A stretch of DNA of 64,000 bases from Heligmosomoides polygyrus polygyrus (GCA_947396885.1 OX377203.1:25051253-25115252); one strand, 5' to 3'; shown: positions 38,446-50,379, counted from the stretch's first letter. Notes: generated by a model from the sequence alone, not told the origin. Translations and numbers: made by a program.

Positions 38446-40020
38446 GGGGAGAGGGGGGGGGGGGCAGTAAAGGTGGGATCATTGAAGAAGGGGAGGGGGC
38501 AGTGAACGGAGAACAGTAAGGTGGGGGGGGGGGGGAGACCAGTAAAGGGGACCAGTAATGGGGCCGGTGAAAGGGGGACCACACCGGCACGATGGGAGAG
38601 TGAGACCAGTAAATGGAGACCAGTGGAGAGGAGACCTCTAAAGGTGGGAGCAGTAATAAGGGACCAGCTAAGGGGGGCGGCACCAGCACAAGGAGACCAG
38701 TGAGGGGAAAGTATGAACCGGTAGGGGGATAAAAAGGGAGACCAGTAGAGGTGGGACCAGCGAAGGGGACCAGTAAGGGCGAGCCAGTATTTTTCTCAGT
38801 ATCGTCCAAGGTGCATCGAGTTGATTCAGAACATGCACCTCGACATCGTACAACGTGCCCCATCAAATCCAACTTTGCACAGCATCCGTGAGATTTTCAG
38901 AATTTTCAAAAACTTCGTGCAACGGGTTTGCGCATACTTGGCTCTCACCACGTTTCTCTGCCGGCACATGGATAATGGAATAATGGCGGGATGGGGACAG
39001 GGGAAGTGACCAAAGGAATAATAAGAGTATTATTGTATCAGACAGTTAACGTATCAAGCGGTCTGTCAACACCGATTGATTTCATCCATGTTTCCGCAAA
39101 CTAAGCACTTCGGATTGATGGTGAGACTCTCACAATCTGTTCCTCGCCACGTAGAGAACGTGCACTTTCGGAGAATAAAACCTACGTAAGTTAGCCTCAT
39201 CATCTACAGCGTGGGGCGCGGAGTGATCTAACCTACGTGAGATACACCTCATCATCTGCAGCGCTGGCAAAATTTGCAATTCAACCTGGGATATGGCTGC
39301 AGCAGGGGAGGGGTGCCCTCCACTGCTTAACACAACAGCACCTGAGCGAGTTTCTGAGCGTTCAGATTCAGAAACCGTGACGTCGACTTCATGCCATGAG
39401 CATGAGAGGACCACCAAGGAGGTAAGAGTAGTAGGAGGTCTTCAAAAGTGAAGAAACGACAGCGACGAGGAAGGAGCAACCTGGGGCCGGATTCATCAAC
39501 GACCTACAGCAATTAAACGGAGAAAATACAGCCGAAGTCTCTGATGGCGCGGCATATGGTGAAGCATTTCACTGCACTATCAGGAATTTTGGCTGTACTT
39601 TCTCTGTTAAATTGTTGTAAGTCGTTGATGAATCCGGCCTCTGGAGGAGGGACTGAGATGAGGGTTAGAAAGGGGAATAATGAAGCAGTTCAGGAGGTGG
39701 CGCCAACAAGGATGGAAGCAATAAGGGGGACCAGTAGGAAGTCACCAATAAGGGGGCGGGAATAAGGAGGGCCAGCAAGGGGATCCATTACGAGGGGACC
39801 AGTAAGGGAGACTGGATTTAGAATACGTGACACCGATGTCACGCAATGGGCGTCCGCTCGCCGTGAGCGAATGCCGAGCAGGGAGTTCTACCTAATTGGT
39901 GTAGAGTAGTAAGTAGGATTCCGAAGGGAGGGGAGGAATCTACCTGGAAGAAGGGACCTGGAGGCGGGACCAAGACGGGGAACCAACAAGAAGGGAGCCG
40001 TAAGGGAATTCATACGGGAA
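38446..40020 (+). repeat. GGGGACCAGTAA minisatellite, interrupted
   Basis: Dense at 38446-38800 and again at 39640-40020: AAGGGGACCAGTAATGGGG, GGGACCAGCGAAGGGGACC and similar. The same unit occurs inverted at 10440-10700. Between the two blocks lie unrelated sequence and the MITE at 39484-39643. A 50-55 bp near-duplication (ACCTACGT..CTCATCATCT) sits at 39180-39265. Confidence 0.65.
39484..39643. mobile_element. Hairpin MITE, GGCCGGATTCATCAACG-ended
   Basis: Left arm GGGGCCGGATTCATCAACGA (with CAATTAAACGGAGAAAATAC further in) and right arm (inverse of GTCGTTGATGAATCCGGCC) match over about 49 bp. Same family as 4608-4755. Confidence 0.8.
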
Positions 40021-40264
40021 ACAAGGAATCCGCCATAGCTGTTGGGCATGAGAACGGTAGCGGAGGAGCAACCTGAGGGAAGCAGTACTGCACAGAACAA
40101 ACCAATGGCGTAACTGGACTGTCCGGAGAGAATGCCTATGATGAAAGCATGGAAGTGGTGAACGGCTTGATGCCAATAAAGTACGCAGCAGGTCCTAGAT
40201 GTTTAAGTTTTACAAGGACTGCTTTCCATAGGTCAGTGATGCCTTAAAGTCGCCCGAAGCGCGC

Positions 40265-40304
40265 AAGTGCCGAGACACGCCGTTAGGCGTGTCGGAGCAC
40301 TTGT
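40265..40304. repeat. Hairpin GACACGCC..GGCGTGTC
   Basis: CAAGTGCCGAGACACGCC, loop GTTA, then GGCGTGTCGGAGCACTTG; 15 of 18 bases pair. It sits just upstream of a LINE fragment. Confidence 0.7.
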
Positions 40305-40319
40305 GAAACATATTTGAAG

Positions 40320-41372
40320 AAAGGCGTGCTCCGTTGAAAGAATTTTCTTCTTCTCGATCTCTATTTCTTCGTTGTAAGAACGAACTAATAACTACGGCAT
40401 ATAGAAGATCCAACTTCATTTTACGTGCTTTTCAAACTCACAGTATGTCTACACTTTTCAAGCTTTTTGCCACGATTGTAAGACTTTTAGAATATTGTAC
40501 GCCACTATGGTCGCCTACTAAGATTGCTTACAATGAAAAAATCGAAAAAATGCAGAAAAAATTCACCAACGCAATTTTCTCAAGAAACGGTTTGTATCAT
40601 GTCAGCTACAAAGAACGACTTGCAACGCTTGGTGAAAACTCATTTGAAATTAGAAGAATTTTGTACTATCAAAATCTCGTGTTCAAGATTCTCTCTGGCT
40701 GTTTTGATATTGATAAAAGAGAAACATTCGATTTCTTAGGTATTGCTGAAAGAACAAGAGGTCATCCATTTTGCATATTCGTAGGAAGAGTTCGCTCCCA
40801 ACAGTTCCTTGGCTCTTTTCTAGTAAGAGCCACAAAAACGTGGAATAGCTTGCCTAATTCAATAGTTTCTTCGTTAACCCCAGCTAATTTTAATCATAAA
40901 CTTGAAGCGCATCTCAAACAAAACGGTTTTTTCTGATATTTCTTTTCTCTAAATTCCAGATAACGATTTAATGCAAGCGATTTTCGATTCACATTCTGAG
41001 AAAATCTTCAACAACAGGTCAAAAACTTCCTTAAACATATAGGACATGAAAAAAATTAACTGCAAGTTAATTTACAAACGAATCAGCTGTATTTTGATAA
41101 AATACCTTTTTTCAGTGAGTCATCTGCTAGTTTCTTTGAAAAACAAACACTTTTTGCGGTACTATGGAAGAAATCCTTTCCTGCAAATCTTCAAAAGTAA
41201 TCTTTTGCAGCAATATTTTGTGATCAAATAATTTTGTATCTCTTTTGGTACGATAACTGGTCTTCACTTTTGTTGGTGTTTGAAGAGCCAACTTTTGCAG
41301 TGCTTTTTGTGTTCAACTTGTTTTGCACCACTTTTGGCTCAATAAATATTCTGTTCTGTTCTGTTCTAATCG
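40320..41372 (+). mobile_element. CR1-like LINE 3' fragment
   Basis: A frame ending at 40934-40936 encodes the region after a reverse-transcriptase core: LLEYCTPLWSPTKIAYNEKI, KMQKKFTNAIFSR, TKTWNSLPNSIVSS. The layout (RT thumb, then a short C-terminal tail ending NHKLEAHLKQNGFF) is that of CR1/jockey-type ORF2 ends. After about 400 bp of 3' UTR the element ends in a short microsatellite, ATTCTGTTCTGTTCTGTTCT, as CR1-like elements often do. The 5' part is missing. Confidence 0.8.
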
Positions 41373-41599
41373 TACGGTTTGAAAGGAAAGGCAAAAAAGA
41401 GAAGCCCTTTGTGGATAGGATCATCATATGGTTCCTGAAAAGACCAGAACTTCAATTTTTCGTCGATATCATGCAGAAATAGAGTGCGTGGCGCATTACA
41501 AAAGGTATAGCAATATCGTATTCTACTGCCTTAAAAGTTTGCAGAATAGGACTACTAATCGGTCTGTTTACTATAGGAACTTTTTAATGCTCAGTGAAA

Positions 41600-41735
41600 T
41601 ACAGTTATTCGTTATTCGTTCATCCGAACAAATTATTCGACTATTCGATCATTCGAAAAATTTCGACATCGAATAAATTCGATCGTTCGTTCGTTCGGAG
41701 TCAATTAAATTCGTTGTTTCATTCGTTCGGAAATT
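41600..41735. repeat. TTCGAAT/CGTTCG array, left of LINE
   Basis: TTATTCGTTATTCGTTCATC, CGACTATTCGATCATTCG and CGACATCGAATAAATTCG words. The array resumes at 43431, showing that the LINE inserted inside it. Confidence 0.7.
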
Positions 41736-43430
41736 TTTGACATTTTTTTTATTTATGGCGTGAATTACAATCAATCACACGCGTGTAAGACACAAGCTCA
41801 AACAACAAATATAAGAACATGTAACTAAACCATCTACAAGAAACCCTTTCTGGTTAAAACGTTCTTAAACTGACAGACAGACATGTTATGAAAACCTTCA
41901 GATTCGCCTATAAGCAGGTTGAGGTCCTTAACGTTCCGATAAGTGAGGAAGTTAGACCTAACCTGTGACGTTGGCACTTGGGGATACAATCTAAGTCTTC
42001 CGCCTCTACTCCTCGTTAGTGGGACATCAAAAAACTCTATGCTTTCAATGGAAATTCTGTTTGTGAGAATTTTAAAAAGCATGATTAGATCAGCCCTTTT
42101 CCTTCTGCTGCGTAGGGAGGGTAAGCCAAGTTGCTTGGCTCTTTCAACTCCGTTTGATATGTCCGCATATCCTAGCTTGAAACACCTCATAAATAGTTTA
42201 CGTGTGTAATTATTTTGAACGCTTTCAAGTAATTGGATGTGTTTCTTCAGACAAGGATTAAAAACGGAGGTACAAAACTCCATAATGGGTCTAACATAGC
42301 ATTTGTATGCACGCAGGAGAATCCGAGGATCATTAGTTTTTAAAGTCTTGAACAAGTTATACGTTCGATAGTTAGCTGACCTTACAAGGGCTTTAAAATG
42401 TAGATTGAAATCCAATTCACTAGTTATTAGAATACCTAAGTCTCGAGCCTCCGAAACCTGCTGCAGATCAATGCCTTTGAGCCTGTAGTTGGAAAATGGG
42501 GCTGACGCCTTGGGTGAACTACAAAGCAATGTGTTTTCTCAACCGCTAAAGGAAGTTCCCAGTCGTCTGCCCATTTTTCTACAAAATCAATGGCATCTTG
42601 AACCTCACTGGAAGCACCGCTTTTATCTACTTCCTTATAAATTTTAACGTCATCCGCATACATCTTGCATTTGACACCAAACCTTGAAACAAAATCAGGG
42701 AGCTCGAAGGTGTACAACAGAAACAACAGTGGTGACAAAACTCCTCCTTGCGGTACTCCACTAGGCGCTGAATGCATCGCTGAGTAATCATCGCCAACTC
42801 TGACTTGAAATGTCCTGTCTGAGAGGAAACTCCTGATCCAGTTTATGATCATGGGGTGGATTCCAACTACCTTCATTTTGGCTAACAGTTTTCCCAGCGG
42901 GACTTTGTCAAAAGCCTTAGAGAAGTCGAAAAAGACTACATCCGTTCGGTTTTTACGTTCTATAGCCTTTGTCCAATCATTCAGAGAACTAAGTACCGCA
43001 GTCTCCACTGAACGTCCCTTCAAAAACCCGAACTGTTCTTTAGAAATGATGTTGTGCTCGTGGATATGCTGCAAAATATTTTTCTTGACAATTTTTTCGA
43101 ACGTTCTTGCGAAAACTGAGGTTATACTGATTGGACGGTAATTCCTGGGATCATCAAACGGGGGTTTTTTGGGAATCGGGGTGACGAACGCGTGTCTCCA
43201 TCTTCGAGGGACATCTGCATTCATGTAACTCTTGTTAAAAGTTATTTCCAATGGGTGCGCTACATATTCAGCAACATTTTTAATAAAAGATAGAGGAAGA
43301 AAGTCCGGAGAAATAGAATGAGACATGGGCCATTTTGACAGTGCTTCAAAGATTTCCTCTTTATGGAACCACAATGTAGGCCTCATTTCAGGAAATCTAG
43401 GGAGAGGGGGATTGGTGGACTCGCTCCTAG
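41736..43430 (-). mobile_element. CR1-like LINE, 5'-truncated
   Basis: On the - strand the element encodes most of a reverse transcriptase and its C-terminus and ends in ATAAATAAAAAAAAT at 41736. Both flanks are TTCGAA-type arrays that share CGACATCGAATAAATTCG (41664 and 43431) and GAAATTTTTGAC (just before 41736 and to 43476), consistent with a target duplication inside the array. It differs clearly in sequence from the + strand fragment at 40320-41372. Confidence 0.85.
41834..43386 (-). pseudogene. LINE reverse transcriptase, frameshifted
   Basis: The upstream frame (42436-43386) holds RT motifs in order: HAFVTPIPKK, NYRPISITSVFART, DVVFFDFSKAFDKV (catalytic Asp), SGVPQGGVLSPLLF, CKMYADDVKIY (YADD box) and CFVVHPRR. 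A shift of frame near 42480-42530 leads into 41834-42529 (SEARDLGILITSELDFNLHF, YVRPIMEFCTSVFNPCLKK), ending NVLTRKGFL and stop. The catalytic motifs are intact but the frameshift and lack of a 5' region make it inactive as read. Confidence 0.85.
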
Positions 43431-43520
43431 CGACATCGAATAAATTCGCTCGATCATTCGATCGGAAATTTTTGACGCCGAATTTTTTCGTTCATTCATT
43501 CGTTCGATAAAATTTCGAAA
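43431..43520. repeat. TTCGAT/CGTTCG array, right of LINE
   Basis: Continuation of the array at 41600-41735 (CGAATAAATTCGCTCGATC, TTCGTTCATTCATTCGTTCG). Confidence 0.7.
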
Positions 43521-43917
43521 AAGTACAACTATAGTGCTTACCGCACAGTACACTAGTGCAGCTTGTTCACTGTCAACCGATCGACACGACCTCAAACTTG
43601 CGTAATTGAACCCAGAACCCTGTTCAAAGGGAAATCGCAACAGCCGGCCAGTTAGCTGTTAGTGATATATTGAGCCGAACGAGGTTCTTAGGTGGGCGTC
43701 TTTATTCGGCAGGGCATGACGCCTTTCTACGTTCCGTCGTCTTCAGTGGCCTGAGTGTGGTGTAAGGGTCTAAATTTACGCTCCATCCCACCAAGCGCCT
43801 TAACTACTATGGCATTTTCTGCCTACATCTATAACTAACCCGAAGAGACCAAATGAGGAGGAGAGAGACGAACTCACCTAAGTTAAGGGCATATGTTCGC
43901 CCTGTACGTGATGACAC

Positions 43918-44493
43918 CGGTAATAATAATAGTAATAATGATAATAATAAATAATAATAATAATACTTTATCGGCAACGAGAAATATAAACTGTGAGGAA
44001 GAAGCCAAACAGAACAGAATCATGACCGACATAAGAAGTTGCGAAAATTCAAACACAAAACGGAACTAAAACCAAAAGGAACGCTAAGAACACAATTCAA
44101 ATACAAGTGCCAGCATCGGTTCAGGTTATATTAAGTCCTGAATAATAATCTCATAAGTTAAAACATGGGAGTGTATGGAGAGAAGCAGAATTTGGGGGGG
44201 GATCCAGAAAAAAACGACATATTAGAGGAAGCAACTAGCAGTACTAAGCGGTATTAAGAGTGAGCACTAACATTTAAAATGAGACTTAACAGAAAGAAGA
44301 AGCGCACGTACAAGCGCATGCAAACCGTTAGATAACTAAACAGCTAGAGCAAGCGAACGACGTACCAAGGAGGAGAGGGAGTATGTAAAGAACGGGGGTA
44401 GGAAAAACAGGTGAACCACTCAGCTAGAAGGGCTGTGCCCCCCAACACTGCGAGTTTAGCTGCTGAAATTCCGGATAAAAGAGTGACAAGGGA
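43918..44493 (-). mobile_element. Retroinsert with (ATT)n tail inside the left arm
   Basis: Bounded on the left by TAATAATAATAGTAATAATG and CTTTATCGGCAACGAG, which on the - strand read as a LINE or SINE 3' end (GATAAAGTATTATTATTATT). The right boundary is inferred from where homology to the other foldback arm resumes. Flanks GTGATGACACCGG and AGAGTGACAAGGG may be a decayed target duplication. No protein is recognisable in it. Confidence 0.55.
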
Positions 44494-44599
44494 CAAATGG
44501 ACCACACCATGCGGATATCGCGTTTCGGCTGTTCATTACAGGATTTCTTGTGAAAATAAAGAATGCTTCTGCGTCTTTTCCTGGTGAGATCTACCCCTC

Positions 44600-46112
44600 T
44601 TCTTCTTCTTCTTCTTCTTCTTCTTCAGCGTCTGTTCCGCTTCGTAGCGGGGTCCGCTATTCTGGTGTCATGACCTTTCCCGATCCAGCGCTAGATCAGG
44701 GTGGACACCAGCCGCTTTCAAGTCCGTATGTAACGTATCAACCCAGCGCTGCTTCGGGCGCCCTCTTGGCCGCTTTCCTATTACCTCGAAGTTAAGGCCT
44801 TTCTTGGGGACGCTGTCTTCTTCTCCACGCAGAACGTGGCCGTACCATCGTAAGCGAGCTTCGCGCATCTTGTCCGCTATCGGCGCGACACCGAACTTTT
44901 GCCGAATAGCTTCGTTTCGGATGCGGTCCATGCGCGTGACTCCAGCCGTCCAGCGCAGCATCTTCGTCTCCATGACGCTGAGGCGCGTTTCAACTTCCTT
45001 GGTCGCAGGCCAACACTCAGCGCCGTACATCGCTACTGGCCGGATGACTGCCCTGTAGATCTTTGACTTAAAGCGCTCTGGTATCTTCTTGTCGCAGAGC
45101 ACGCCAGTCAACGAGCGCCACTTGGACCAAGGTGCACTCACGCGTGAATTCACTTCGACCGTCAGTTTGCCGTCAGACGCGACTGCTGATCCAAGGTACT
45201 CAAAGACCGCAGTGCGTGGAAGCTCGATGCCGTTAACCTTGATGGAGCTGGACTCGGTAACGTCCGTCGTTAAATACTCGGTCTTCTTCACGTTCAATCT
45301 GAGTCCAAACCGCTCCAAGCGATCACACCAAGCTTGCAACTCTCGCTCGAGTTCTCCTTTATCTTCGCTAGCGAGCATCACGTCATCGGCATAAAGCAAC
45401 GTCCAAGGGACGGGCTTCTGAAGATCTCGTGTGATGGCATCCATGACGACAACAAAGAGGAGTGGGGAAAGCGCAGAACCTTGGTGTACCCCGACAGAGA
45501 TGGGAAACTCCATCGAGGTTCCAGCTGCAGCTTGAACTCGACTCTTTGGACAAGAGTAGAGAATTCGCACCCACTCTATGAGCTCTTCGGGAACTCCATG
45601 ATGTCGCAAGGCGTACCATATCACTCCACGCGGTACGCGGTCAAAGGCCTTCTCCAAGTCCAGGAAGGCGATATGCACTGCCTTCTGTTTCTCGCGATGC
45701 TTCTCTATCAGGAGGCGAGTGGCGTGTATGGCATCAACGGTGCCACAGCCAGCCACGAAGCCGCACTGATTGCTGGACAGCTGGACGATGTCCCGAATTC
45801 GTCCATCGACAATTCGCTCAAAGATCTTCATGCTGTGCGAGAGCAAGCGAATCGGACGGTAACTGGAGCAGTCTGCAGGACTGCCCTTCTTCTTCCAAAT
45901 CGGGATCGTCGTACTTTGGCGCCAACACTCAGGCACCTTCTTCTCCGCTACAACCTGATTAAGAACTTCGCCAACCACTCAGCAGGGTACCAGTACTTGG
46001 ACTTCCACAAATCAGCTGCCACGTCATCGGGCCCAATCGCTTTGCCTGGCCTCATCTTCGTCAAAGCCGCTTCAACCTCCTCCACGGTGATCTTCTGAAC
46101 GGGGCCGTGGGT
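44600..46112 (-). mobile_element. RTE-clade LINE, 5'-truncated, with intact 15-bp target duplication
   Basis: Flanked on both sides by the identical 15-mer TGAGATCTACCCCTC (44585-44599 and 46113-46127). The 3' end is a (GAA)n run (on the + strand TTCTTC repeats at 44600-44630), the simple-repeat tail typical of RTE elements. The perfect flanking repeat suggests a fairly recent insertion. Confidence 0.92.
44668..46098 (-). pseudogene. RTE reverse transcriptase, one frameshift
   Basis: The main frame runs 44668-45978 (436 codons): STTIPIWKKKGSP, YRPIRLLSHSMKIFERI, HIAFLDLEKAFDRVPR (catalytic Asp), GVHQGSALSPLLF, LLYADDVMLAS (YADD), then the RTE C-terminal text VFEYLGSAVASDGKL, MYGAECWPATK, RWYGHVLRGEE and RPRGRPKQRWVDTLH. 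Upstream, KITVEEVEAALTKMRPGKAI (46098 inward) is in another frame, so a single shift near 45975 breaks it. The endonuclease domain is absent through 5' truncation. Confidence 0.9.
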
Positions 46113-46759
46113 TGAGATCTACCCCTCAATGGCTAATATTGTACATTTTACCTTCATGTGGTTCCCGTCATGGGCATCAATTCTATGATTGCCAAGTGAG
46201 CTCGGTCGCAGTCCATCTCCATCTTTCACTGGCTATTTACGCGTACTGCCAGAGCTCTTTTCCCCAATGTATTTTGCGCTACAGTTGAAGCACTCGGTCT
46301 AATTAATTGCTTCGGCCTTCTTCAAAACTTCTGTTTGAGCAACACAGCACAAAGAGCTGTAGAAGTATTCAGGGTTTCCACAAGAAATCCAGTAATGAGC
46401 AGCCGAAGTGAGTGTCTAGTCGTAACATGCGAATTCTTGACATTTCTGCCTCATTGTGAACCAGAGAGGGATATCCGCGTGTGGTCCATTCGCTCCTACC
46501 GGAGTCATCACGCACAGTGCAAGTCTGTGCCCTTAACGGTGGACCAAGCTGAGTTCATCCCTCTCTCATTTGGTTTCTTCGGGGTGGCTGTAGATGTAGG
46601 CCGAAAACGCTAGAGTAGTTGAGGCTCTTGTGGGGTAGAGCGCAATTTTAGGTTCTTGCGCCATATCTAGGCCTCTAAAGACGACGGAACGTCTAGACGT
46701 CAGGCTCTGTTGAATAAAGGCGTCCACCTAAAAAACAGGTGTGTCTCAATACATATACA

Positions 46760-48600
46760 TATTACTAACGGTAATGACATGCTGGGGTTTCAAGAAGAGA
46801 GAAGTTAGGAGTAACCAGTTAGCACTGAAGCGCGGATGCACGCAGCCTGTACGGCTGGGTGAAGAAACCCGAGATAGCCATTTTTTGCGTGCTGAACTTG
46901 CTTTTTTGCCCTCAGTTTCACTAACGAGGAAGACCAGTGAAGTGACCGTGGAGTCGCTCAAAGTGAACTATTGAGGATTGTTTCCTTGCGGAGCTCTGGG
47001 TAAACCAAAAATGGCAAAGAACGGTAACGCTTCGATGCGGGCTGATAAAGCAAGACCGACGCAGGGAGCCGTTTTATCGTGCCCAGACATTGAGCTGCAA
47101 AAGATCTCGAGCTTCATTAGTAGCCAGGACATATAATTTGACAAATTCCTAATGAAAGCGAAAAGGCAGATTCAGGAGAAACACCAGCCAGGAAGGCTTT
47201 AACGATAGGAGGCTGAAAGGAGAGAAAGCGAGAACGGTACCCTACCGAGGCCGAAACGCTCTGCATTGATAGAAAGGAAGAAACACATCTACGAATGCAT
47301 AAGCTCCACTTCTATCTTCTATCTTCTATTTCTCCTGGATTGATAAGAGCCTTCAGATCCTGCAACTAGCCGTAGCTTTGCAGCTCGCGTCGCAGCGGCT
47401 CTTACGGAACTTTATTTCTCATTTGTTCAAAAAAAGATATTGGACAATAATTTCCTCTTTTCTAATAGCGCAGAACTTTTTTCTCTCAGATGTAACTTAC
47501 GAAGATCAAAAATCTGAAAATGCTGGAATTTCACAGCTAGTCTTTTGCAGGTACGATGTTTGGCAGGTGGACGGAGAACCGCTGCCACGTTCTGTTCTCT
47601 TTGTTGTTAGTATCGTCGCTTTACCGGAATGTTCATCTTGCCTTTAAACAGCGCGATTGGTCCGCCAAGTATAGTGATATTTTTGTGCCCATTGAACAAA
47701 CATTTCTACTGATTTTCACTTTTTTACACAAAAACCTAGGGTGTGGGGTGGGCGAAACATTTTGGAAAATCGTGTAAGACGAACAACTGCCATGCGTTGC
47801 CGTTGTTTGCATATCATAACGCTTTTCATAGGTATTATTAAGCGCACTATTGACCCTTCTGGGATAGCTCAGCTTTGAGAATTTTTTCATCAAATGAAGC
47901 GGTGGCTGGACACTTGGCTTGAGCAACGCGCTCCAGCTGAGCTACTCAATTGTTTTACGTGAGAGTGTACTACCTTCTAAAAAGAGTAGCTGCGACCATG
48001 ATAATGGAGGGACTATGGCACTAAGGATATGCCGCCTTGCAGTTATGCGGTTCTCTGCAATTGGAAAAAGTCTCCTAAGAAGATCGCTTTGTTGAAGGAC
48101 TTATGGTCCACCCTGTAGACACCAATCCCTGGCCACTCTACTGCAAATACACAGCGCCATCCACTCGGCCATCCAAACGCTTACGCCTTCCCGGCCGATT
48201 TCTGTTCTGAACGTGCTTTTCGCTTCTATTAAGAATTTGTCAAACTCTGTGTCTACAGAATTGGTTCTGCCAACGTTAAGAACTAAAATCCGCAGAGATT
48301 TCTTTACCAGCCGATCAATAAGCAAGTTCAACAGTTTTTCAAAACAGAATCCGTCCCGTTGAAAGTCACTATCTTTTGTACTTTGGTGACAAGGCTCTTA
48401 AATGAATCATCAGTTTAAACAAGCCATTTGAGCTCTGAGCAATAGTGTTGAGCTTGTAATATGCCCATCACAGTGTTCTACTTTATCGCTAGTTATCTCT
48501 GGTCTTCTAGTGTTATTCTTTTTGATGAATCGCATGTGCATTTTGCTCATGTCAATGAATAAATAAATAAATTCCAAGTTGTGGCTGTTGTTGAGGCTTC
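46760..48600. other. No gene; dispersed repeat pieces
   Basis: Contains one copy (about 46990-47105) of a repeat with AAAATGGCAAAGAACGG and GCGGGCTGATAAAGC that recurs at 48605-48960 and 50380-50590. A tRNA-like A box (TAGCTCAGCTGGAGCG, - strand, near 47930) lacks a B box. The remaining open frames are short. Confidence 0.4.
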
Positions 48601-48604
48601 AAAT

Positions 48605-48960
48605 CTTTTGCAGGTGAGTTTTTGATCGCGACAACACCGTTCCATGTGTCGCTACGTCGCTTTCGCTTTATCAGCCCACATCGAAGCGCATACGGGTTTT
48701 TGCCATTTTTCCTACCCAGAGGTCCGCAACGAAATTTGGAAGCCACTAACAAGAACTTCCCCCAAAGATTCTCAACGAAACCTATATGGTCTTGTAGGGC
48801 ATCGGACGGGGATCACAAAACTGTTTGGTTTTGGTACGGGCCACTGGGTGGTCCGAAAATGGCAAAAATGATATCACTTCAAAGCGGGCTGATAAGGCAT
48901 AAGTGACACCTAGAATAGCACTGTCGTGCCCAGAACTTGACCTGCGAAAGGTTTGGAGTT
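48605..48960. repeat. Inverted pair of dispersed repeat copies
   Basis: Copy 1 (48605-48735) is on the - strand and copy 2 (48750-48960) on the + strand; they share AAAATGGCAAAAA, CTTC.A.G.GGGCTGATAA and the flanking GGTCCG. The full + copy ends in CGTGCCCAGAACTTGACCTG. Confidence 0.6.
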
Positions 48961-49214
48961 CAAATTAAAGTTAGATTATAGTAATATGATACTTTACGAC
49001 GTTTCCTGGACGAAGCTGCAGGGCACATTCATGTGATTTATTTATTTATTGAAATACTCTGTATAAGACAGGAGTGAGATAAAACTGCAACAGAACAAAC
49101 ACCAAAACTAACAAATAAAGGTAGCTCCTAATTATCTACGGACAGAGAATTTGGCGTTTGAAAGAGTATTTGGATTCCGGGAGGGAGCTAGTTCATTTAC
49201 ATCGATGGTGGTAA

Positions 49215-49300
49215 TGACTGCATGGCCTAGTGGATAGCGATGCGGACTTACGAGAAGGGGGTCAAGGGTTTGATGCCGGAGGAGGTTAGGGGATTTGCTA
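49215..49300 (+). mobile_element. tRNA-like sequence, probable SINE fragment
   Basis: ATGGCCTAGTGGATAGCGAT is close to a tRNA A box, and AAGGGTTTGATGCC 45 nt later resembles a degraded B box. No matching acceptor stem is visible, so this is more likely a SINE or tRNA pseudogene than a tRNA gene. Confidence 0.4.
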
Positions 49301-49330
49301 GGTGTCTGTTCCCATTTTTACGAGAGGAGA

Positions 49331-50375
49331 GTAAATTTTGGCTTCGGTACAGAACCGCATTCGCTTCTTAAACTTGATTTCAACCTGTTGTCAGATGTGG
49401 AAGAAGCTGGTTTTGTTGTGTGGACTGAAGTCGCGCGTCCAGTTAACCACGCTTGTCTCGCTGAGGAATCTCCCGTTAGATGCTGACCCCATATGATCTC
49501 TTTGGAATGTTCTCAATCAGTTTTGGAGATGTTTCTCGCTGTCACCTCAACTGCGAACACGACCGACAAGTACTGATTCGACCCGTCATCAAGACATGCC
49601 CATTGTTCTTCGGATTTCTTTGCAGACCGCCTTTTATTCTTCTCGCAACTTTCACTATTTCAGCTAACCGCTACCAAGTACAGCATATTTGTCCACCTCG
49701 TGTGATTGGACGCCTTGCTGTGCATTTGTTCCTGACTACTACTCTCGTGTACACTTACGAGAAACGGGTCGCGGCCATTGCAGATAGGAGCGCTTGCACA
49801 CACTCCCTCAACTTTAGATGTCGAATCAATTTCGTCCAAAATTTATGTATAGGGTTAATTGGGAGCACGATGGATGGCAGAAGGTTACGATGGGCATGAG
49901 CATGTAAAGGAGTGCACGCAGAATAACCGGCGCTGCTGCCTTTCACGTCTCGAAAGATAGGGGAGAGGTTGAAAGAAATAATTTCGCTCAAACATTTAGG
50001 GGAGGGGTTGTTTGGGGTGCTGATCACGGATATGATATCCGTTTTTGAAATTTCGGTCGATTACGGTAGGTTACAGTAGATATGGGTGACTAAAACTGTC
50101 CACGTTGATTTCTTCCCAATGTGGTCTTCTCCACTGTTATTTTCCAACCTTCGACTATGAGATGCAAAGTAGTGCAAGCAAAGTGTAAAATTAGAAAAAG
50201 ACAGCAGATTCGTGGTCGGCGGCTTAAATAATTCCCATATGCCAAGTTAGGGCGAAGTCGGTGAGCGTGATCTCATCACCCTTATTCACCGCAGCCCAAT
50301 AATACGGTACCGTACCGAAGACAAAATGTTCTACTCCTTCGTAAAAAAAAAACTTTAATTTGGGCTCCATCCCTT
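49331..50375. other. No recognised gene
   Basis: A + frame of 139 codons (49480-49899) shows no family resemblance. No splice-bounded conserved text was found. Confidence 0.4.
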
Positions 50376-50379
50376 TTGT

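Larger units (their letters stand above)
43669..46751. mobile_element. Long foldback element carrying two retroinsertions
   Basis: Left arm: 43669-43917 continued at 44494-44580. Right arm: 46340-46751, inverted. Matching blocks include AGGTGG.CG.CTTTATTC, TACGTTCCGTCGTCTT-like text, TTTTC.GCCTACATCTA, CCCGAAGA.ACCAAATGAG and GGATTTCTTGTG. Identity is about 75-80% by eye over some 350 bp. The left arm is split by a 576-bp insert (43918-44493), and an RTE element (44600-46112) sits between the arms. No transposase is visible. Confidence 0.75.

Noticed and set aside
36509..40100. A complete Helitron
   Set aside because: Only a start-like motif is seen; no RepHel protein and no CTRR end with hairpin were found.
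44550..44795. Serine-rich + strand protein
   Set aside because: The Ser run is the (TTC)n tail of the inverse RTE element.
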